Origin: Chryseobacterium sp. MFBS3-17
GTDB taxonomy: Bacteria > Bacteroidota > Bacteroidia > Flavobacteriales > Weeksellaceae
DNA: 64,000 bases
Direction: 5' to 3'
Assembly (NCBI RefSeq): GCF_020687745.1
Contig: NZ_JAJEWK010000010.1
Location: forward strand, 248,001 to 312,000
Made by a program: the position numbers and the translations under genes. Within the stretch, counting starts at the first letter, position 1; every line of letters starts with the position of its first letter. Under the pieces are notes generated by a model, which did no database searches, had not been told where the DNA came from, and saw only the letters and a program-made list of their open reading frames with translations. Of the stretch, positions 18,002 through 27,468 are shown one piece after another.

Positions 18002-19336
18002 TTATTTTTTAAGAATCTCCAGGAACTCGTCATGAGAGATCTTGGTTTCCTTTTTAGTGGCTTTTTCCAGAATGACATCTTTAAGTTTTGCCATGGCCAC
18101 TTCAGATGAAATCTGACGAACCTGTTCTTCTTCTTTCAGCATTTCTACTGCATACTTCTGAATTTCTTCATCCGGCAAATGGTGAATACCATAGATCGCC
18201 AGCTGATTTCTTACCAGTTGTTCTGCCTGTGCCAGTACATCTGCATAGTCCAGTTTAATCTCATTATCGTTCATCAGTTTCCCTTCAATAATCTGGTGTT
18301 TGATGGCCGCTTTTTCATTTTCCAGAACTTCTGCTGCCTGCTCTTCAGTCTGAATACCTTCATTGCTGAACATCAGCCATTTTTTCAGGAATGTTTCCGG
18401 AAGCTGAATTTCTTCTTTCTCTGTAATCTGCTCCAGAACATTATTTACGAAATAAATATCTGCGTTCTGCTGGAAATACTCATCCAGTTCAGTTTTCACT
18501 TTTGCTTTCAGTTCTTCCTCACTGTTTACCGTTCCGGCACCATAAACTTTATCAAAAAGCTCCTGGTTCAGTTCGTGATTATTCAATCCGTAGAAATCTT
18601 TCACAGAAACTTCCACTTCATCATGGTGCAGGTGCTCCACATCTGCCTTGCTGAAGCCCAGTTCTTTTGCCAGATCCTCATCTGCCAGCAGCGTTTCTTT
18701 GGTCACCTTTACAGATTCATCCATTTTCAGGGACTTTACCAATTTGAAAGCCGCTTTGTTCTCTGCGTTGATGGTTACATTTTTTGCCGGATGGTGGTGT
18801 TCTCCTTCTGCATCTTCTTCCACTACCTGCGCCACCTCCAGTGCCACATAACTGTCCTTACCTATCTTCTCCTGTGGTACCTGCTCTGCAAAACGCTTCT
18901 GCATGTTTTCAACAGATTGTGTAATTTCTTTATCAGACGCTTCTACCTTGTAATGAGGAGCTTCATATTTAGCAAGGTCTATGGTTACAGCAGGTTCATA
19001 CCCTACTTCAAAAGCTACAGAAAGCTGCTCTGCATTGTGATCAAAATCATCTACAGGCTGCGGAACCGGCTGGCCCACCATTCTAAGGTTATTTTCTGTA
19101 ATATAGTTGTTCAGACCTTCATTGACCAGTTTATTGATTTCTTCAAAGGCTACGGGCGCTTCGTACTGACGTCTCACCATGCCCATAGGCACTTTTCCTT
19201 TTCTGAAACCCGGAACCTGCGCATTTTTTGCGTAGTTGTGAAGTTGCTTTTCTACTTTGTCCTTATAATCTGCTCTGTCTACCGTTACGGTAAGTAAAGC
19301 GCTAACCTCATCGTGGTTTTTTGCTGATACATTCAT
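18002..19336 (-). CDS. tig: Trigger factor chaperone
   Basis: Ribosome-bound chaperone that meets nascent chains. It has 444 residues. The N-terminal ribosome-binding domain carries a variant of the GFRxGKxP signature, GFRKGKVPM (about 42-50). A PPIase-like middle domain (about 150-240) appears degenerate and includes an acidic-His insert EGEHHHP near 173. The C-terminal helical arms (about 250-440) bind substrate. A CAAAAGTA box 26 bp before the ATG is a likely promoter. Confidence 0.93.
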   Translation of the reverse strand: MNVSAKNHDEVSALLTVTVDRADYKDKVEKQLHNYAKNAQVPGFRKGKVPMGMVRRQYEAPVAFEEINKLVNEGLNNYITENNLRMVGQPVPQPVDDFDHNAEQLSVAFEVGYEPAVTIDLAKYEAPHYKVEASDKEITQSVENMQKRFAEQVPQEKIGKDSYVALEVAQVVEEDAEGEHHHPAKNVTINAENKAAFKLVKSLKMDESVKVTKETLLADEDLAKELGFSKADVEHLHHDEVEVSVKDFYGLNNHELNQELFDKVYGAGTVNSEEELKAKVKTELDEYFQQNADIYFVNNVLEQITEKEEIQLPETFLKKWLMFSNEGIQTEEQAAEVLENEKAAIKHQIIEGKLMNDNEIKLDYADVLAQAEQLVRNQLAIYGIHHLPDEEIQKYAVEMLKEEEQVRQISSEVAMAKLKDVILEKATKKETKISHDEFLEILKK

Positions 19337-19361
19337 TGTTCTATCGAAATTTTAAGAGATG

Positions 19362-19369
19362 CAAAAGTA
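19362..19369 (-). promoter_or_regulatory. Putative -7 element for tig
   Basis: TACTTTTG on the minus strand, 25 bp before the ATG. Confidence 0.5.
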
Positions 19370-19420
19370 TGCATTTTTTTTAAATTTATATGCCTGAATA
19401 ATGGTAAAAAATCCTTAAAA

Positions 19421-19966
19421 TCAGTCAGTAATATCAAAAAAGGCAACGGCATCTGTCTCACCACCCGTCACGCTGCCCCAGGCGGTTCCGTTCTGTCCCT
19501 CATCTACCGTTACCGGATCATGATAAAGCGTCAGTTCCAGCCTCGCATCTGTGGTGGCAATCTGATTAACCGTCCATTGCACCGCAATCCCCAGGCGTTT
19601 CCCGTCATTGCGGATTTCTGCATCTGTACGGACCAGACTGATCTCTGCATTTTTAAAGTCATAAATCAGAAAATGCTCGTCCCGTTCCTCTATAATTTCC
19701 TGTGTAATGTCTTCTGAACCATTCCGGAAGATGACCTGCACATCGTAGATTTTGCCCGTTTCCAGATGCAGATGCGGATAATGAGCGGCATTGGCCACAT
19801 ACGTATAGCTCTGTACCACACCGGTTCCCTGCTCCTCTACTGCCAGGATTACAGAGGATACCTCTTCCTGAGCCAGCACATCGGCATTTTCATCGGCACG
19901 GCTGCATCCCTGTATCATGAGAAGGGTAAAGGCCAAAAAAAGTGATTTTATAATAGTATTCTTCAT
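19421..19966 (-). CDS. Lipoprotein linked to the TonB receptor
   Basis: A 181-residue exported protein with a lipobox (MIQGC, Cys at about 21). The mature part looks like a beta-sandwich and contains HYPHLHLETG, a His cluster that could bind metal, and a C-terminal EGQNGTAWGSVTGGETDA. I do not recognise a named domain. It lies 8 bp after the TonB receptor and must share its mRNA, so I infer a surface or periplasmic role in uptake of the same ligand. Confidence 0.75.
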   Translation of the reverse strand: MKNTIIKSLFLAFTLLMIQGCSRADENADVLAQEEVSSVILAVEEQGTGVVQSYTYVANAAHYPHLHLETGKIYDVQVIFRNGSEDITQEIIEERDEHFLIYDFKNAEISLVRTDAEIRNDGKRLGIAVQWTVNQIATTDARLELTLYHDPVTVDEGQNGTAWGSVTGGETDAVAFFDITD

Positions 19967-19974
19967 GAGTTGGT

Positions 19975-22359
19975 TTAAAATTGAAAGGTAAGGTTAAAGA
20001 TCATGTTACGGCCGGACTCATCAGCAAAATAGCGCATCCGGTTCAGATAATCCCGGTAACGGGTGTCAAAAATATTATGCAGCGTAAGCCCTGCCGACCA
20101 GTTCCGGGAAATCTGTACCCCGGCCTGCACATTCCACAGCGAATACCCGGCAGGCGGCGTAGAAAGATCCAGTTCGCGGGCTACATCCTGATGGTTCTCA
20201 TGCGTCCAAAGCACCGGATTGTAAAGCGGATACCGGTTCTGACTCAGGAAGGTCTGATTCCAAAGCCTCAGAAAAAGTTTATTTCTTTCCGGATTTCTGA
20301 ATTCCAGCGCATTTACAAAATTGGCAGGTTGCATCAGCATCAGCGGCTGATTGTGGGAACGGTCGGTACCGTGTACATACGCGAAATTTCCTTTATAACT
20401 CCATTTATCAGTAACCTGCAGTGCCAAATCTACATCTACTCCCCACATCGTTGCTTTAATCTGCTCATACGTCCACACCGGGAAAATGCCGCGGATGGTA
20501 TTCTGAATGCCGGTGGGCACCTGATTGATAAAATGGTCGGAATGGAGATAATACGGATTTACCGACACGCTGAGACCTTCCAAAACATCAAATTTGGAGG
20601 CAACTTCAAGGTTGACCTGGTGGCTGACTTCATTCTGCAGCATCAGATCTCCCTTCTCTATCACCGCTGCGGAATGATGCAGACCGTCTGAAAACAATTC
20701 TGCAATATTGGGCGTTCTGGAAGAGCGGGTGTAGTTCAGTTTCACATCCAGATGATTGCCCGGATTATAGTTAAGTCCGGCATTGTAAGACAAATTATCA
20801 AAATTCAGCTTCGGAATGGTGAATACCCTTCCGCCCTCAGTTTCATACTGAAAAAACTCCGGGAAAAATTCACCGTAGCCATGCTCCCAGTCGTGATGAT
20901 CATACCACATTTTTACGGTATAATGCGTTCGGTCATACCGCAAACCTGCTTCGGCACGCAATTCCGGCAAAACGTGATATTTAAAAACCGAAAACAGGCC
21001 GCCGGAATATTTGTGATAATTGGGCACCAGCCGGCGTGCCATAGTTTCGGCCGATGAATAATTGTACTGATACGCCAGGTCTGCTCCACTTTCAAGATTC
21101 CACAAGGTTCTCTCCAGCAGATGATTCAGGTGAAACTGATTGGTAAAAAGTTCCAGATCCAGCACCGGAAGCCCGGAATAACTTTCCCTGCGGATGTCAT
21201 ATTCTTTTCGTTGATTGTACTGAAAACTGTATTCAGCAGAAATTTTTCCGGCTTTTTCAAACCTTTTGTACCAGCTGGCTTTGGCAAGATGGTGACTGAC
21301 CTCTTGTTTCGGGTGGTCTATATCATAGCTGAAATCCCGCACATACACAGGTTTTCCGGAAGCCATGACCTGCTCAAAATCTTCCAGATTCCCGATGTGC
21401 GAACCTCTGAAAATCCCCGCTTCCTGCTGAGTAAGCGCATAATACAGCTGAAATCCCTGCATAAAATCGCTTTTTCCGGTCCGGAAGCTGAAAGCATGGG
21501 ATTCTGCGCCGGTATTCCAGAGGTAGTAATCCGGAGTGCGCAAGTCTCCGAGTTTTTTATAACTGCCCTGAGCCGAAAGATACCAGCTGTTTTCCCAAGT
21601 GCGGGTCAGCTGAGCATCCATAGCAGCACCACGGCCGTTTGAGATACCGGCAAGGTTGATGCGCCCTTTCAGCGTATCTGTTTTCCTGAAGGTTTCCGGT
21701 TGCAGCAAAATGACTCCGCCGGCAGATTCTGCACCGTATTTCAGGGCAGAAGCCCCTTTGATGACATCTACGTGATCAAAAGCGGTGACATCTACATTGG
21801 GCGCATGCTCCACTCCCCATTCCTGTTCGGCCATTTTTGCGCCGTTGTTCAGAATAGAAATCCGGCTGCCGTATAAACCATGTATAATGGGTTTAGCCAC
21901 ATTATTTCCGGTTTTCAGTGTACCCACACCCGATAAAGAGGACAGAATATTTCCCAGATTTTCTGTGGCATTCCTTTGAATTTCGTCCTGCTCCAGTGTG
22001 CGCACCACCACAGAACCGGTGCTTTGGTGGCCACCGTGCAATACCACCTCCTGAATTTCGTCATAATGATGCTCCAGGTTAATGGTTAAAAACAAATCGC
22101 GGTTTACCTGTACTTCCCTGCGGAAGGGTTCACATTCGGGATGTGTCACCTGCAAACCGTAGGTTCCGGCAGGCACATGGGCTAAGTTAAAACTACCGTC
22201 TGCAGCAGAGACAGCCTGTACATTTCCCAGTTGAATCTGTGCGTTGGCCAGGGGACTGCGGTCATGAAAATCGTACACAATACCTTTCACCTGAAAAGTT
22301 TGTGCCGGTATAATGATGAAGCCGCAAAGCATCATCAATATCGAAAAGATGGATTTCAT
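19975..22359 (-). CDS. TonB-dependent receptor, probably for zinc or another metal
   Basis: A 794-residue outer-membrane receptor. Signal peptide to about residue 19, then a carboxypeptidase-regulatory-like domain (about 22-95) common in Bacteroidota, a plug domain (about 110-215) with SGVGTLKTGNNVAKPIIHGLYGSR in pieces, and a 22-strand type barrel ending in aromatic Phe (LTFQF). The barrel has many His, and the segment RTPNIAELFSDGLHHSAA resembles the site where ZnuD-type zinc receptors carry RAPNxxExxxxGxH. Metal uptake is therefore likely but the metal is inferred. It sits in an operon between a small His/Cys gene and a lipoprotein gene. Confidence 0.85.
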   Translation of the reverse strand: MKSIFSILMMLCGFIIIPAQTFQVKGIVYDFHDRSPLANAQIQLGNVQAVSAADGSFNLAHVPAGTYGLQVTHPECEPFRREVQVNRDLFLTINLEHHYDEIQEVVLHGGHQSTGSVVVRTLEQDEIQRNATENLGNILSSLSGVGTLKTGNNVAKPIIHGLYGSRISILNNGAKMAEQEWGVEHAPNVDVTAFDHVDVIKGASALKYGAESAGGVILLQPETFRKTDTLKGRINLAGISNGRGAAMDAQLTRTWENSWYLSAQGSYKKLGDLRTPDYYLWNTGAESHAFSFRTGKSDFMQGFQLYYALTQQEAGIFRGSHIGNLEDFEQVMASGKPVYVRDFSYDIDHPKQEVSHHLAKASWYKRFEKAGKISAEYSFQYNQRKEYDIRRESYSGLPVLDLELFTNQFHLNHLLERTLWNLESGADLAYQYNYSSAETMARRLVPNYHKYSGGLFSVFKYHVLPELRAEAGLRYDRTHYTVKMWYDHHDWEHGYGEFFPEFFQYETEGGRVFTIPKLNFDNLSYNAGLNYNPGNHLDVKLNYTRSSRTPNIAELFSDGLHHSAAVIEKGDLMLQNEVSHQVNLEVASKFDVLEGLSVSVNPYYLHSDHFINQVPTGIQNTIRGIFPVWTYEQIKATMWGVDVDLALQVTDKWSYKGNFAYVHGTDRSHNQPLMLMQPANFVNALEFRNPERNKLFLRLWNQTFLSQNRYPLYNPVLWTHENHQDVARELDLSTPPAGYSLWNVQAGVQISRNWSAGLTLHNIFDTRYRDYLNRMRYFADESGRNMIFNLTFQF

Positions 22360-22439
22360 TTAAAAAATTGGATTTTCGTAAAACAATAAACCCGGGAAAC
22401 TGAACAGCAGCATCCCAGACTAAAAAAAGTGAACTTTGT

Positions 22440-22799
22440 TTAAACGAAAAAGGCCGGCGGACCGCGCAGGTAAAAGGCGTGAAATACCACTCCGGCAAAG
22501 CGCTGTTCCCATGAGAACACCTGCTGAGTAAAAATCACATCGCCAAAAAAATGATAGCTGAACTCCTGAGGAACCAGTACCTTGGCCTGATGCAGGAGAT
22601 GACAGGAAAGACAGTCTGTAAAATCTGAGGCATGCTCATCTGTCGCCTGCAGAGACTGCTCTGCTTTCTGAAACTGAAAATCCTTAAAAACCGAACCACT
22701 GCTGTGGCGGTGCATATTGAACGCAAAAAAAGCCATGAAGAGGTAGATCCCCGTAAGGAGTACTGCTGCGCGGCTTTTATTTTTTGCAGAAATTTTCAC
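22440..22799 (-). CDS. Small His/Cys-containing membrane protein upstream of the TonB receptor
   Basis: A 119-residue protein starting at GTG (22799). One N-terminal hydrophobic helix (about 10-27) is followed by a periplasmic part with HRHSS, HASDFTDCLSCHLLHQ, and a C-terminal LRGPPAF motif. Small proteins with a CxxCxxxH-like stretch and a terminal R/GPP motif often precede metal-related TonB receptors in Bacteroidota. I know no assigned function. A CAAAGGTA box lies 4 bp upstream, so it is probably the first, leaderless gene of the three-gene operon. Confidence 0.68.
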   Translation of the reverse strand: MKISAKNKSRAAVLLTGIYLFMAFFAFNMHRHSSGSVFKDFQFQKAEQSLQATDEHASDFTDCLSCHLLHQAKVLVPQEFSYHFFGDVIFTQQVFSWEQRFAGVVFHAFYLRGPPAFFV

Positions 22800-22803
22800 G
22801 ATT

Positions 22804-22811
22804 CAAAGGTA
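22804..22811 (-). promoter_or_regulatory. Putative -7 element for the metal-uptake operon
   Basis: TACCTTTG on the minus strand, 4 bp before the GTG start. I did not find a convincing operator by eye. Confidence 0.42.
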
Positions 22812-22816
22812 CGAAT

Positions 22817-24751
22817 TTATTCTTCCAGTTTCAGGGCGAGCTCCTCCCACAAATCCATGGTCTCCTGCAATTCGGTCTTCAGTTGCTCATACTGAGCGAG
22901 TTCTTCGGCAGTAGGGTTGGTTTTGCCAAAATAATCTTCCAGCTTCTGAATTTCGTCCTCGTAACTGCTGATTTTCTCTTCTGCTTTCTTTATTTTACCC
23001 TGAATTTGCTTTTGCTCTTTAGAGACAAACTGATTTGCGGTGGCAGGTTGCGGAAGTGATTCTGCAGCCGGTTCAGTTTTTTTTATTTCTTCCGGTTTCT
23101 GATCCAGTTTGGCTTTCTCTGCAGAAATCTCGCGCAAACTTTCTTTCTCGCGGTATTCCAGATATTCATCTACCGTTCCCAGAAATTCCTTCATGCGGCC
23201 ATCGCGGAATTCGAAAATTTTATCAGCAAGTCCCTGCAGAAACTCCCGGTCGTGAGAGATCACAATCAGCGTTCCCTGAAATTTCTGAAGGGCAATTTTT
23301 ATAATTTCTTTAGACTGAATGTCCAGGTGGTTGGTCGGTTCGTCCATAATGAGGGTATTGAACGGACGCAACAACAGTTTACACAATGCCAGACGGTTTC
23401 TTTCGCCTCCGGACAGAACCTGCGTTTTCTTTTCTACATCTTCACCGGAGAAGAGGAAACTTCCCAGCAAGTCGCGGACCCGTGGTCTGGTTTCTTCGGT
23501 AGCGGCATCTTCTGCTTCCTGCAATACGGTTTTGTTGGGAGTCAGCACTTCTTCCTGATTCTGCGCAAAGTAGCCGATGTTCACATTATGACCCAGCTTC
23601 CAGCTTCCGGAATAATCTGTAATGCTTCCGGAGAGAATCTTGGCCAGCGTCGTTTTACCCTGTCCGTTTTGTCCCAGTAAGGCAATCCGGTCACCACGCT
23701 CCACAAAGAAATCCACCTCATCAAAAATCTGTTTGCTGCCATACGCTTTTCCCAGATTTTCTGCTTCAAAAATCACTTTACCGGGCACCACCGACTGTAC
23801 AAAGCGGATGTTAAATTTGGAAACATCTTCATTATCCAGCTCTATGCGTTCTATTTTTTCCAGTTTCTTGATCAGTGACTGGGCAAAAGAAGCCTTGGTA
23901 GCAGACGCGCGGAATTTGTTGATGTTGTCTTCCATCTGCTTGATTTCTGCGTCCTGATTCTTCTTAGCCTGCTCCAGTTTTTCGCGGCGTTCCCTTCTCA
24001 GTTCCAGGTATTTGCTGTAATTGGCTTTATAGTCGTCAATTTTACGGTTATTCACATCAAAAGTACGGTTGCAGACTGCGGTCATGAACTGCTTATCGTG
24101 ACTTACCAGGACTATGGCACCGCTGTAATCCTTCAGGAAATTCTCCAGCCAGATGATGCTTTCCATATCCAGGTGGTTGGTAGGCTCATCCAGCAACAGC
24201 AAGTCATTATTCTGCAACAGCAGTTTGGCCAGTTCAATCCGCATGCGCCATCCCCCGGAAAATTCATCGGTGAGCCGCTGAAAATCATCCGCCTTAAAAC
24301 CCAGACCCAGCAATACTTTTTCCATATCGCCTTCCAGGTTGTACGCATCATGATGGTGCAGAATATCATTCAGATCCGTCATGCGGTGAATCAGGTTGCT
24401 GTACTCGTCAGATTCATAATCCTCACGGGTGGCCAGCTGGTGATTGACCTCTTCCAGTTCTGTTTTCCAGAGATTAATCTGCTCAAACGCCTGCAGGGTT
24501 TCCTGCCATACGGTGCGGCCTTTCACAAAGTCCAGATCCTGCTTCAGAAAGCCGATGGTAATATTTCCTTCCGGCACTACATTTCCTTCATAGAAGGTAA
24601 TTTCATTGGACAGAATTTTGAGCAAAGTAGATTTCCCGGCACCGTTTTTTCCTACGAGGCCAATTTTATCGGCCCGTTTGATGGTGAAATTGACGTCGCG
24701 GAACAAGTAATTTCCTGAGTGATGAAGGCCTAGACCCTGAACTGACAGCAT
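22817..24751 (-). CDS. ABC-F family ATPase (translation factor type)
   Basis: A 644-residue soluble protein with two ABC domains and no membrane segment. The first has GKNGAGKS (about 36-43) and signature FSGGW; the second has GQNGQGKT (about 364-371) and signature LSGGERNR. The interdomain linker is rich in charge and contains the ABC-F tandem helices (about 240-310). The C terminus is a coiled coil (about 560-640). ABC-F proteins bind the ribosomal E site. A resistance-type role is possible but not indicated by context. Confidence 0.92.
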   Translation of the reverse strand: MLSVQGLGLHHSGNYLFRDVNFTIKRADKIGLVGKNGAGKSTLLKILSNEITFYEGNVVPEGNITIGFLKQDLDFVKGRTVWQETLQAFEQINLWKTELEEVNHQLATREDYESDEYSNLIHRMTDLNDILHHHDAYNLEGDMEKVLLGLGFKADDFQRLTDEFSGGWRMRIELAKLLLQNNDLLLLDEPTNHLDMESIIWLENFLKDYSGAIVLVSHDKQFMTAVCNRTFDVNNRKIDDYKANYSKYLELRRERREKLEQAKKNQDAEIKQMEDNINKFRASATKASFAQSLIKKLEKIERIELDNEDVSKFNIRFVQSVVPGKVIFEAENLGKAYGSKQIFDEVDFFVERGDRIALLGQNGQGKTTLAKILSGSITDYSGSWKLGHNVNIGYFAQNQEEVLTPNKTVLQEAEDAATEETRPRVRDLLGSFLFSGEDVEKKTQVLSGGERNRLALCKLLLRPFNTLIMDEPTNHLDIQSKEIIKIALQKFQGTLIVISHDREFLQGLADKIFEFRDGRMKEFLGTVDEYLEYREKESLREISAEKAKLDQKPEEIKKTEPAAESLPQPATANQFVSKEQKQIQGKIKKAEEKISSYEDEIQKLEDYFGKTNPTAEELAQYEQLKTELQETMDLWEELALKLEE

Positions 24752-24789
24752 AATTTGCAGTGAATTTGTTTGTGTGAATTTTTCCGCTG

Positions 24790-24797
24790 CAAAAGTA
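24790..24797 (-). promoter_or_regulatory. Putative -7 element for the ABC-F gene
   Basis: TACTTTTG on the minus strand, 38 bp before the ATG. Confidence 0.48.
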
Positions 24798-24850
24798 GTG
24801 ATTTTTTTGGTTGAAGAATTGAAACGGCAAAGTTTGAAAATCCGGACGTT

Positions 24851-25567
24851 TTAGCGGTCCCTCATCTCAATTTTCTTTCCCGAATCAGAAATGGTGGCCG
24901 GATTCTCCAGAAGGAAATTTTTAGAACTCAGGAGTTCGGTCAGGAGTGTGCGCATCTGCTCTGCAGCAACCTCAGGAAGATGGGATTTCCGGGCTGCCTC
25001 TATGACCTGCTGCTTGCTGTTGTGCTGTATTTTAGCCAGATCTTCCTTGCTGAAGAGATTAAAGAACTGCTCTTCTATATTATAATATTTGTAATCGGTT
25101 TCGGTAGAAAGGATTTCGGGTGCGGGAAAATCTACCAGTTTTACGGTTTTGTGCAGTTCGTCTATTTCCCATTTCAGCTTTTCAAAATCATAGCCCACCA
25201 GCACTTTGGCCTGAACGATGACCAGTGCTTTCTTTTTCTGAGGAATAAATTTCAGCAGCTTGCTGGTTTCCTCGTAATTATAAATTTCCTGAAAATGACC
25301 TTCGGCAGAGACAATTTTAAAAACTTTGCGCATGCTTTCGGCAATGGTGTGGGAACTTTCTGTAACCACCGGCGGCTCAGACTTCAGTTTGCCTGAAGCC
25401 AGAAAAGCAATCACACCGCCCAGCACAAGTCCCAGCAGCAGCATGAGAACAATAAGGAGTGCATTGCCGGATTCTGCCGTGGCCAGCTGGTACAGGAACA
25501 ACCCTAAAATCCCGACTGTTACCATTCCCAAAATCCACAACACCGTTTTTATTTTTCCGGATTTCAT
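24851..25567 (-). CDS. DUF4230 membrane protein
   Basis: A 238-residue protein with two N-terminal transmembrane helices (about 8-27 and 37-58), the second Gly-rich. The remainder is a soluble domain that matches DUF4230 by pattern: LVIVQAKVLVGYDFEKL followed by VDFPAPEILSTE and a Phe-rich helix EEQFFNLFSKED. The function is unknown; the fold of the family resembles membrane-bound scaffold domains. It stands alone between the ABC-F gene and the divergent aquaporin gene. Confidence 0.78.
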   Translation of the reverse strand: MKSGKIKTVLWILGMVTVGILGLFLYQLATAESGNALLIVLMLLLGLVLGGVIAFLASGKLKSEPPVVTESSHTIAESMRKVFKIVSAEGHFQEIYNYEETSKLLKFIPQKKKALVIVQAKVLVGYDFEKLKWEIDELHKTVKLVDFPAPEILSTETDYKYYNIEEQFFNLFSKEDLAKIQHNSKQQVIEAARKSHLPEVAAEQMRTLLTELLSSKNFLLENPATISDSGKKIEMRDR

Positions 25568-25712
25568 CTGTTAAATTTTTGTAAAGATAAACATTTTGAA
25601 GAGGCCGTAAAACGGGCATTTCTTTTTCATCTTATAATAATCTATCCCTTAAAAATTTCATTTTTTCAGTTAAAATGTTAAATTTGATACACATTAAAAA
25701 ACAAACGAGCTT

Positions 25713-26426
25713 ATGACAAAGAAATTAGCAGCCGAATTTTTCGGCACGTTTTGGTTGGTTTTCGGTGGTTGCGGAAGCGCAGTTTTCGCGGCCGGAGTTC
25801 CGGATATCGGCATCGGACTGGTGGGCGTTTCACTGGCCTTTGGTCTTACCGTTCTTACCATGGCTTACGCTGTGGGGCACATTTCCGGCGGGCACTTTAA
25901 CCCTGCCGTATCCTTTGGTCTGCTGGCCGGCGGAAGATTCAGCGCCAAAGATTTAATTCCCTACATTGTAGCGCAGGTAGCAGGTGCCGCCGCCGCAGCG
26001 GCGTGTCTGTACACCATTCTGAATGGTGCCGGCGCCTTTTCTGCAGAAGGTCCGGGTGCATTTGCCACCAACTTCTATGATATGCCGGGCTATCATGACC
26101 GAAGTTACTCCATGGGAGCCGCTTTCCTGGCCGAGTTTTTACTTACCGCATTCTTTCTGGTCATCATTATGGGCGCTACGGACAAATGGGCGAATGGTAA
26201 ATTTGCCGGCATTGCCATCGGTCTGGCGCTGACTCTGATTCACCTGATTTCTATTCCGATTACCAATACTTCGGTAAATCCTGCCAGATCTACTTCACAG
26301 GCAATCTTCGTGCAGGGCGCAGCGCTCTCTCAGTTGTGGCTGTTCTGGGTAGCACCGGTTCTGGGCGGTATTGCGGGCGGATTGATCTACAAATTCCTGC
26401 TGCAGAGAAACGAAGCGGAGGCGTAA
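25713..26426 (+). CDS. aqpZ: Aquaporin Z
   Basis: A 237-residue water channel of the inner membrane. Six transmembrane helices and two half-helices are visible. The two NPA boxes are HFNPAVSFG (about 62-70) and VNPARSTSQ (about 189-197). The His and Arg of the selectivity filter are consistent with a strict water pore rather than a glycerol facilitator. It is monocistronic, with a GC content higher than the flanking accessory region. Confidence 0.95.
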   Translation: MTKKLAAEFFGTFWLVFGGCGSAVFAAGVPDIGIGLVGVSLAFGLTVLTMAYAVGHISGGHFNPAVSFGLLAGGRFSAKDLIPYIVAQVAGAAAAAACLYTILNGAGAFSAEGPGAFATNFYDMPGYHDRSYSMGAAFLAEFLLTAFFLVIIMGATDKWANGKFAGIAIGLALTLIHLISIPITNTSVNPARSTSQAIFVQGAALSQLWLFWVAPVLGGIAGGLIYKFLLQRNEAEA

Positions 26427-26514
26427 TGAGCACAGTCTATTTCACATGAATCCTCTTTCTCTCATTAAAACGATTTCTTTTTTATCGCTGTTTCAGGACA
26501 GAGGGGGCACACTG

Positions 26515-26542
26515 AAAATCCATCGCAATTGCGGTGGATTTT
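26515..26542 (+). terminator. CGCAATTGCG-type terminator hairpin, copy 1
   Basis: AAAATCCA-YCGCAATTGCGG-TGGATTTT inverted repeat. The same core with different outer stem recurs at 29404. It stands before, not after, an XRE fragment, so it belonged to a gene now lost. Confidence 0.65.
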
Positions 26543-26551
26543 GTGTTTTAT

Positions 26552-26582
26552 CCGCTCAAAGTCACAGACTTTGCGCAGCGGG
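26552..26582. repeat. Palindromic CAAAGTC/GACTTTG element, copy 1
   Basis: Hairpin CCGCTCAAAGTC..GACTTTGCGCAGCGG. A related copy lies at 29438. Both sit just after a CGCAATTGCG terminator and in both cases an adjoining gene is broken there. Confidence 0.6.
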
Positions 26583-26585
26583 GGG

Positions 26586-26873
26586 GTAGATAAATCTACT
26601 TACTCCAAAATTGAAAAAGGATTAAGAGAACTTACGGTTTCGGAACTTAGTAAAATGGCTAAACTTTTTAATCTTACCACAGATCAGATTATCAATTACA
26701 ATGAAAATATAATTCCTAAAGAGATTGTAATTGAAGATAAATCTACTCTTGAACAAATGGAACTCATTCAGCAGCTCGACGAAGAAGATAAAAGCACGGT
26801 CTTTAAAATGATTGACACCTTCATCAACCAGAAAAAATTCAAGGATTTCGTAAAACAAAATGTAGCACTATAA
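26586..26873 (+). pseudogene. XRE-type regulator, N-terminally truncated
   Basis: The frame from VDKSTYSKIEKG reads as the second half of a helix-turn-helix (recognition helix, then LTVSELSKMAKLFNL), followed by a short acidic linker and a C-terminal helix ending FKDFVKQNVAL. About 25-30 residues with the first helices are missing; the reading frame upstream runs into the palindromic repeat. A TTG 19 codons before could open the frame but would encode the hairpin. Related in its tail to the fragment at 29319. Confidence 0.72.
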
Positions 26874-26876
26874 AAT

Positions 26877-26906
26877 TACAAAGCCACTCATCGAGTGGCT
26901 TTATTA
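26877..26906 (+). terminator. Terminator of the truncated XRE gene
   Basis: AAAGCCACTC-ATC-GAGTGGCTTT stem followed by an AT-rich run. Confidence 0.8.
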
Positions 26907-26952
26907 TTTTTGTTTAATAAAAGAAATTAGCAGGTTTGAAACATGCCCCGAA

Positions 26953-27468
26953 TTATCGATACAACTTTTCTATAACAGCTTGACTGTTTTTTTTATAGAT
27001 TACGTAATATAACCAATGCTTTCCATCGTCATCATTTTTAGAAAAACGACTTTCTTTATTATTCTGAAAATTATTCCAATCATTGGTAACTTCTTTCACT
27101 AATCCATCACTAAAAATATCACAATGACCAGAATTTGCATTGCCGGTTTTTGTGTTATAAGTAAACATACATTTTCTTAAATCCCTGCCTCTTACGGAAT
27201 TGAAAATAATAAAATCAGTTTCTTCAATGTTGTTCAATGAGTCTAATGACTTTTGGGTGTAATCTGAAAATTCAAAAAAGAAAGCATTAATATCTTTACA
27301 AGCTTTACTTTTATTTTCTAAAAGGTTAAAGTCATCAATTTTTAAACATTTACTATAACTTTCATTATATTCATTTTCAAAGTATTTCCTTGTTTCTTGA
27401 CTAGCGCAAGAGTGGGTTAAGAAGAACGCTAAAAAACAGCATAAAACGCGTTGAAGAAATATTTGCAT
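26953..27468 (-). CDS. Putative exported immunity protein for Rhs module 1
   Basis: A 171-residue protein with an N-terminal hydrophobic stretch and a Cys after LTHS (about residue 21), fitting a lipoprotein or signal peptide. The mature part is polar, with few hydrophobic segments, and I recognise no family. It begins inside the 3' end of the Rhs gene (68-bp overlap in another frame), which implies coupled expression. By position directly after a toxin-like C terminus it is the expected immunity gene. Low GC compared with flanking core genes agrees with transfer. Confidence 0.62.
   Translation of the reverse strand: MQIFLQRVLCCFLAFFLTHSCASQETRKYFENEYNESYSKCLKIDDFNLLENKSKACKDINAFFFEFSDYTQKSLDSLNNIEETDFIIFNSVRGRDLRKCMFTYNTKTGNANSGHCDIFSDGLVKEVTNDWNNFQNNKESRFSKNDDDGKHWLYYVIYKKNSQAVIEKLYR

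Noticed and set aside
18179-19297. Long plus-strand ORF of 372 codons
   Set aside because: It runs antisense to tig, is extremely rich in Phe, Cys and Ile and has no family signature; the minus strand holds a clear trigger factor.
26529-26585. TTG-started N-terminal extension of the XRE protein
   Set aside because: These 19 codons cover the terminator and palindromic repeat, and the helix-turn-helix is still incomplete.
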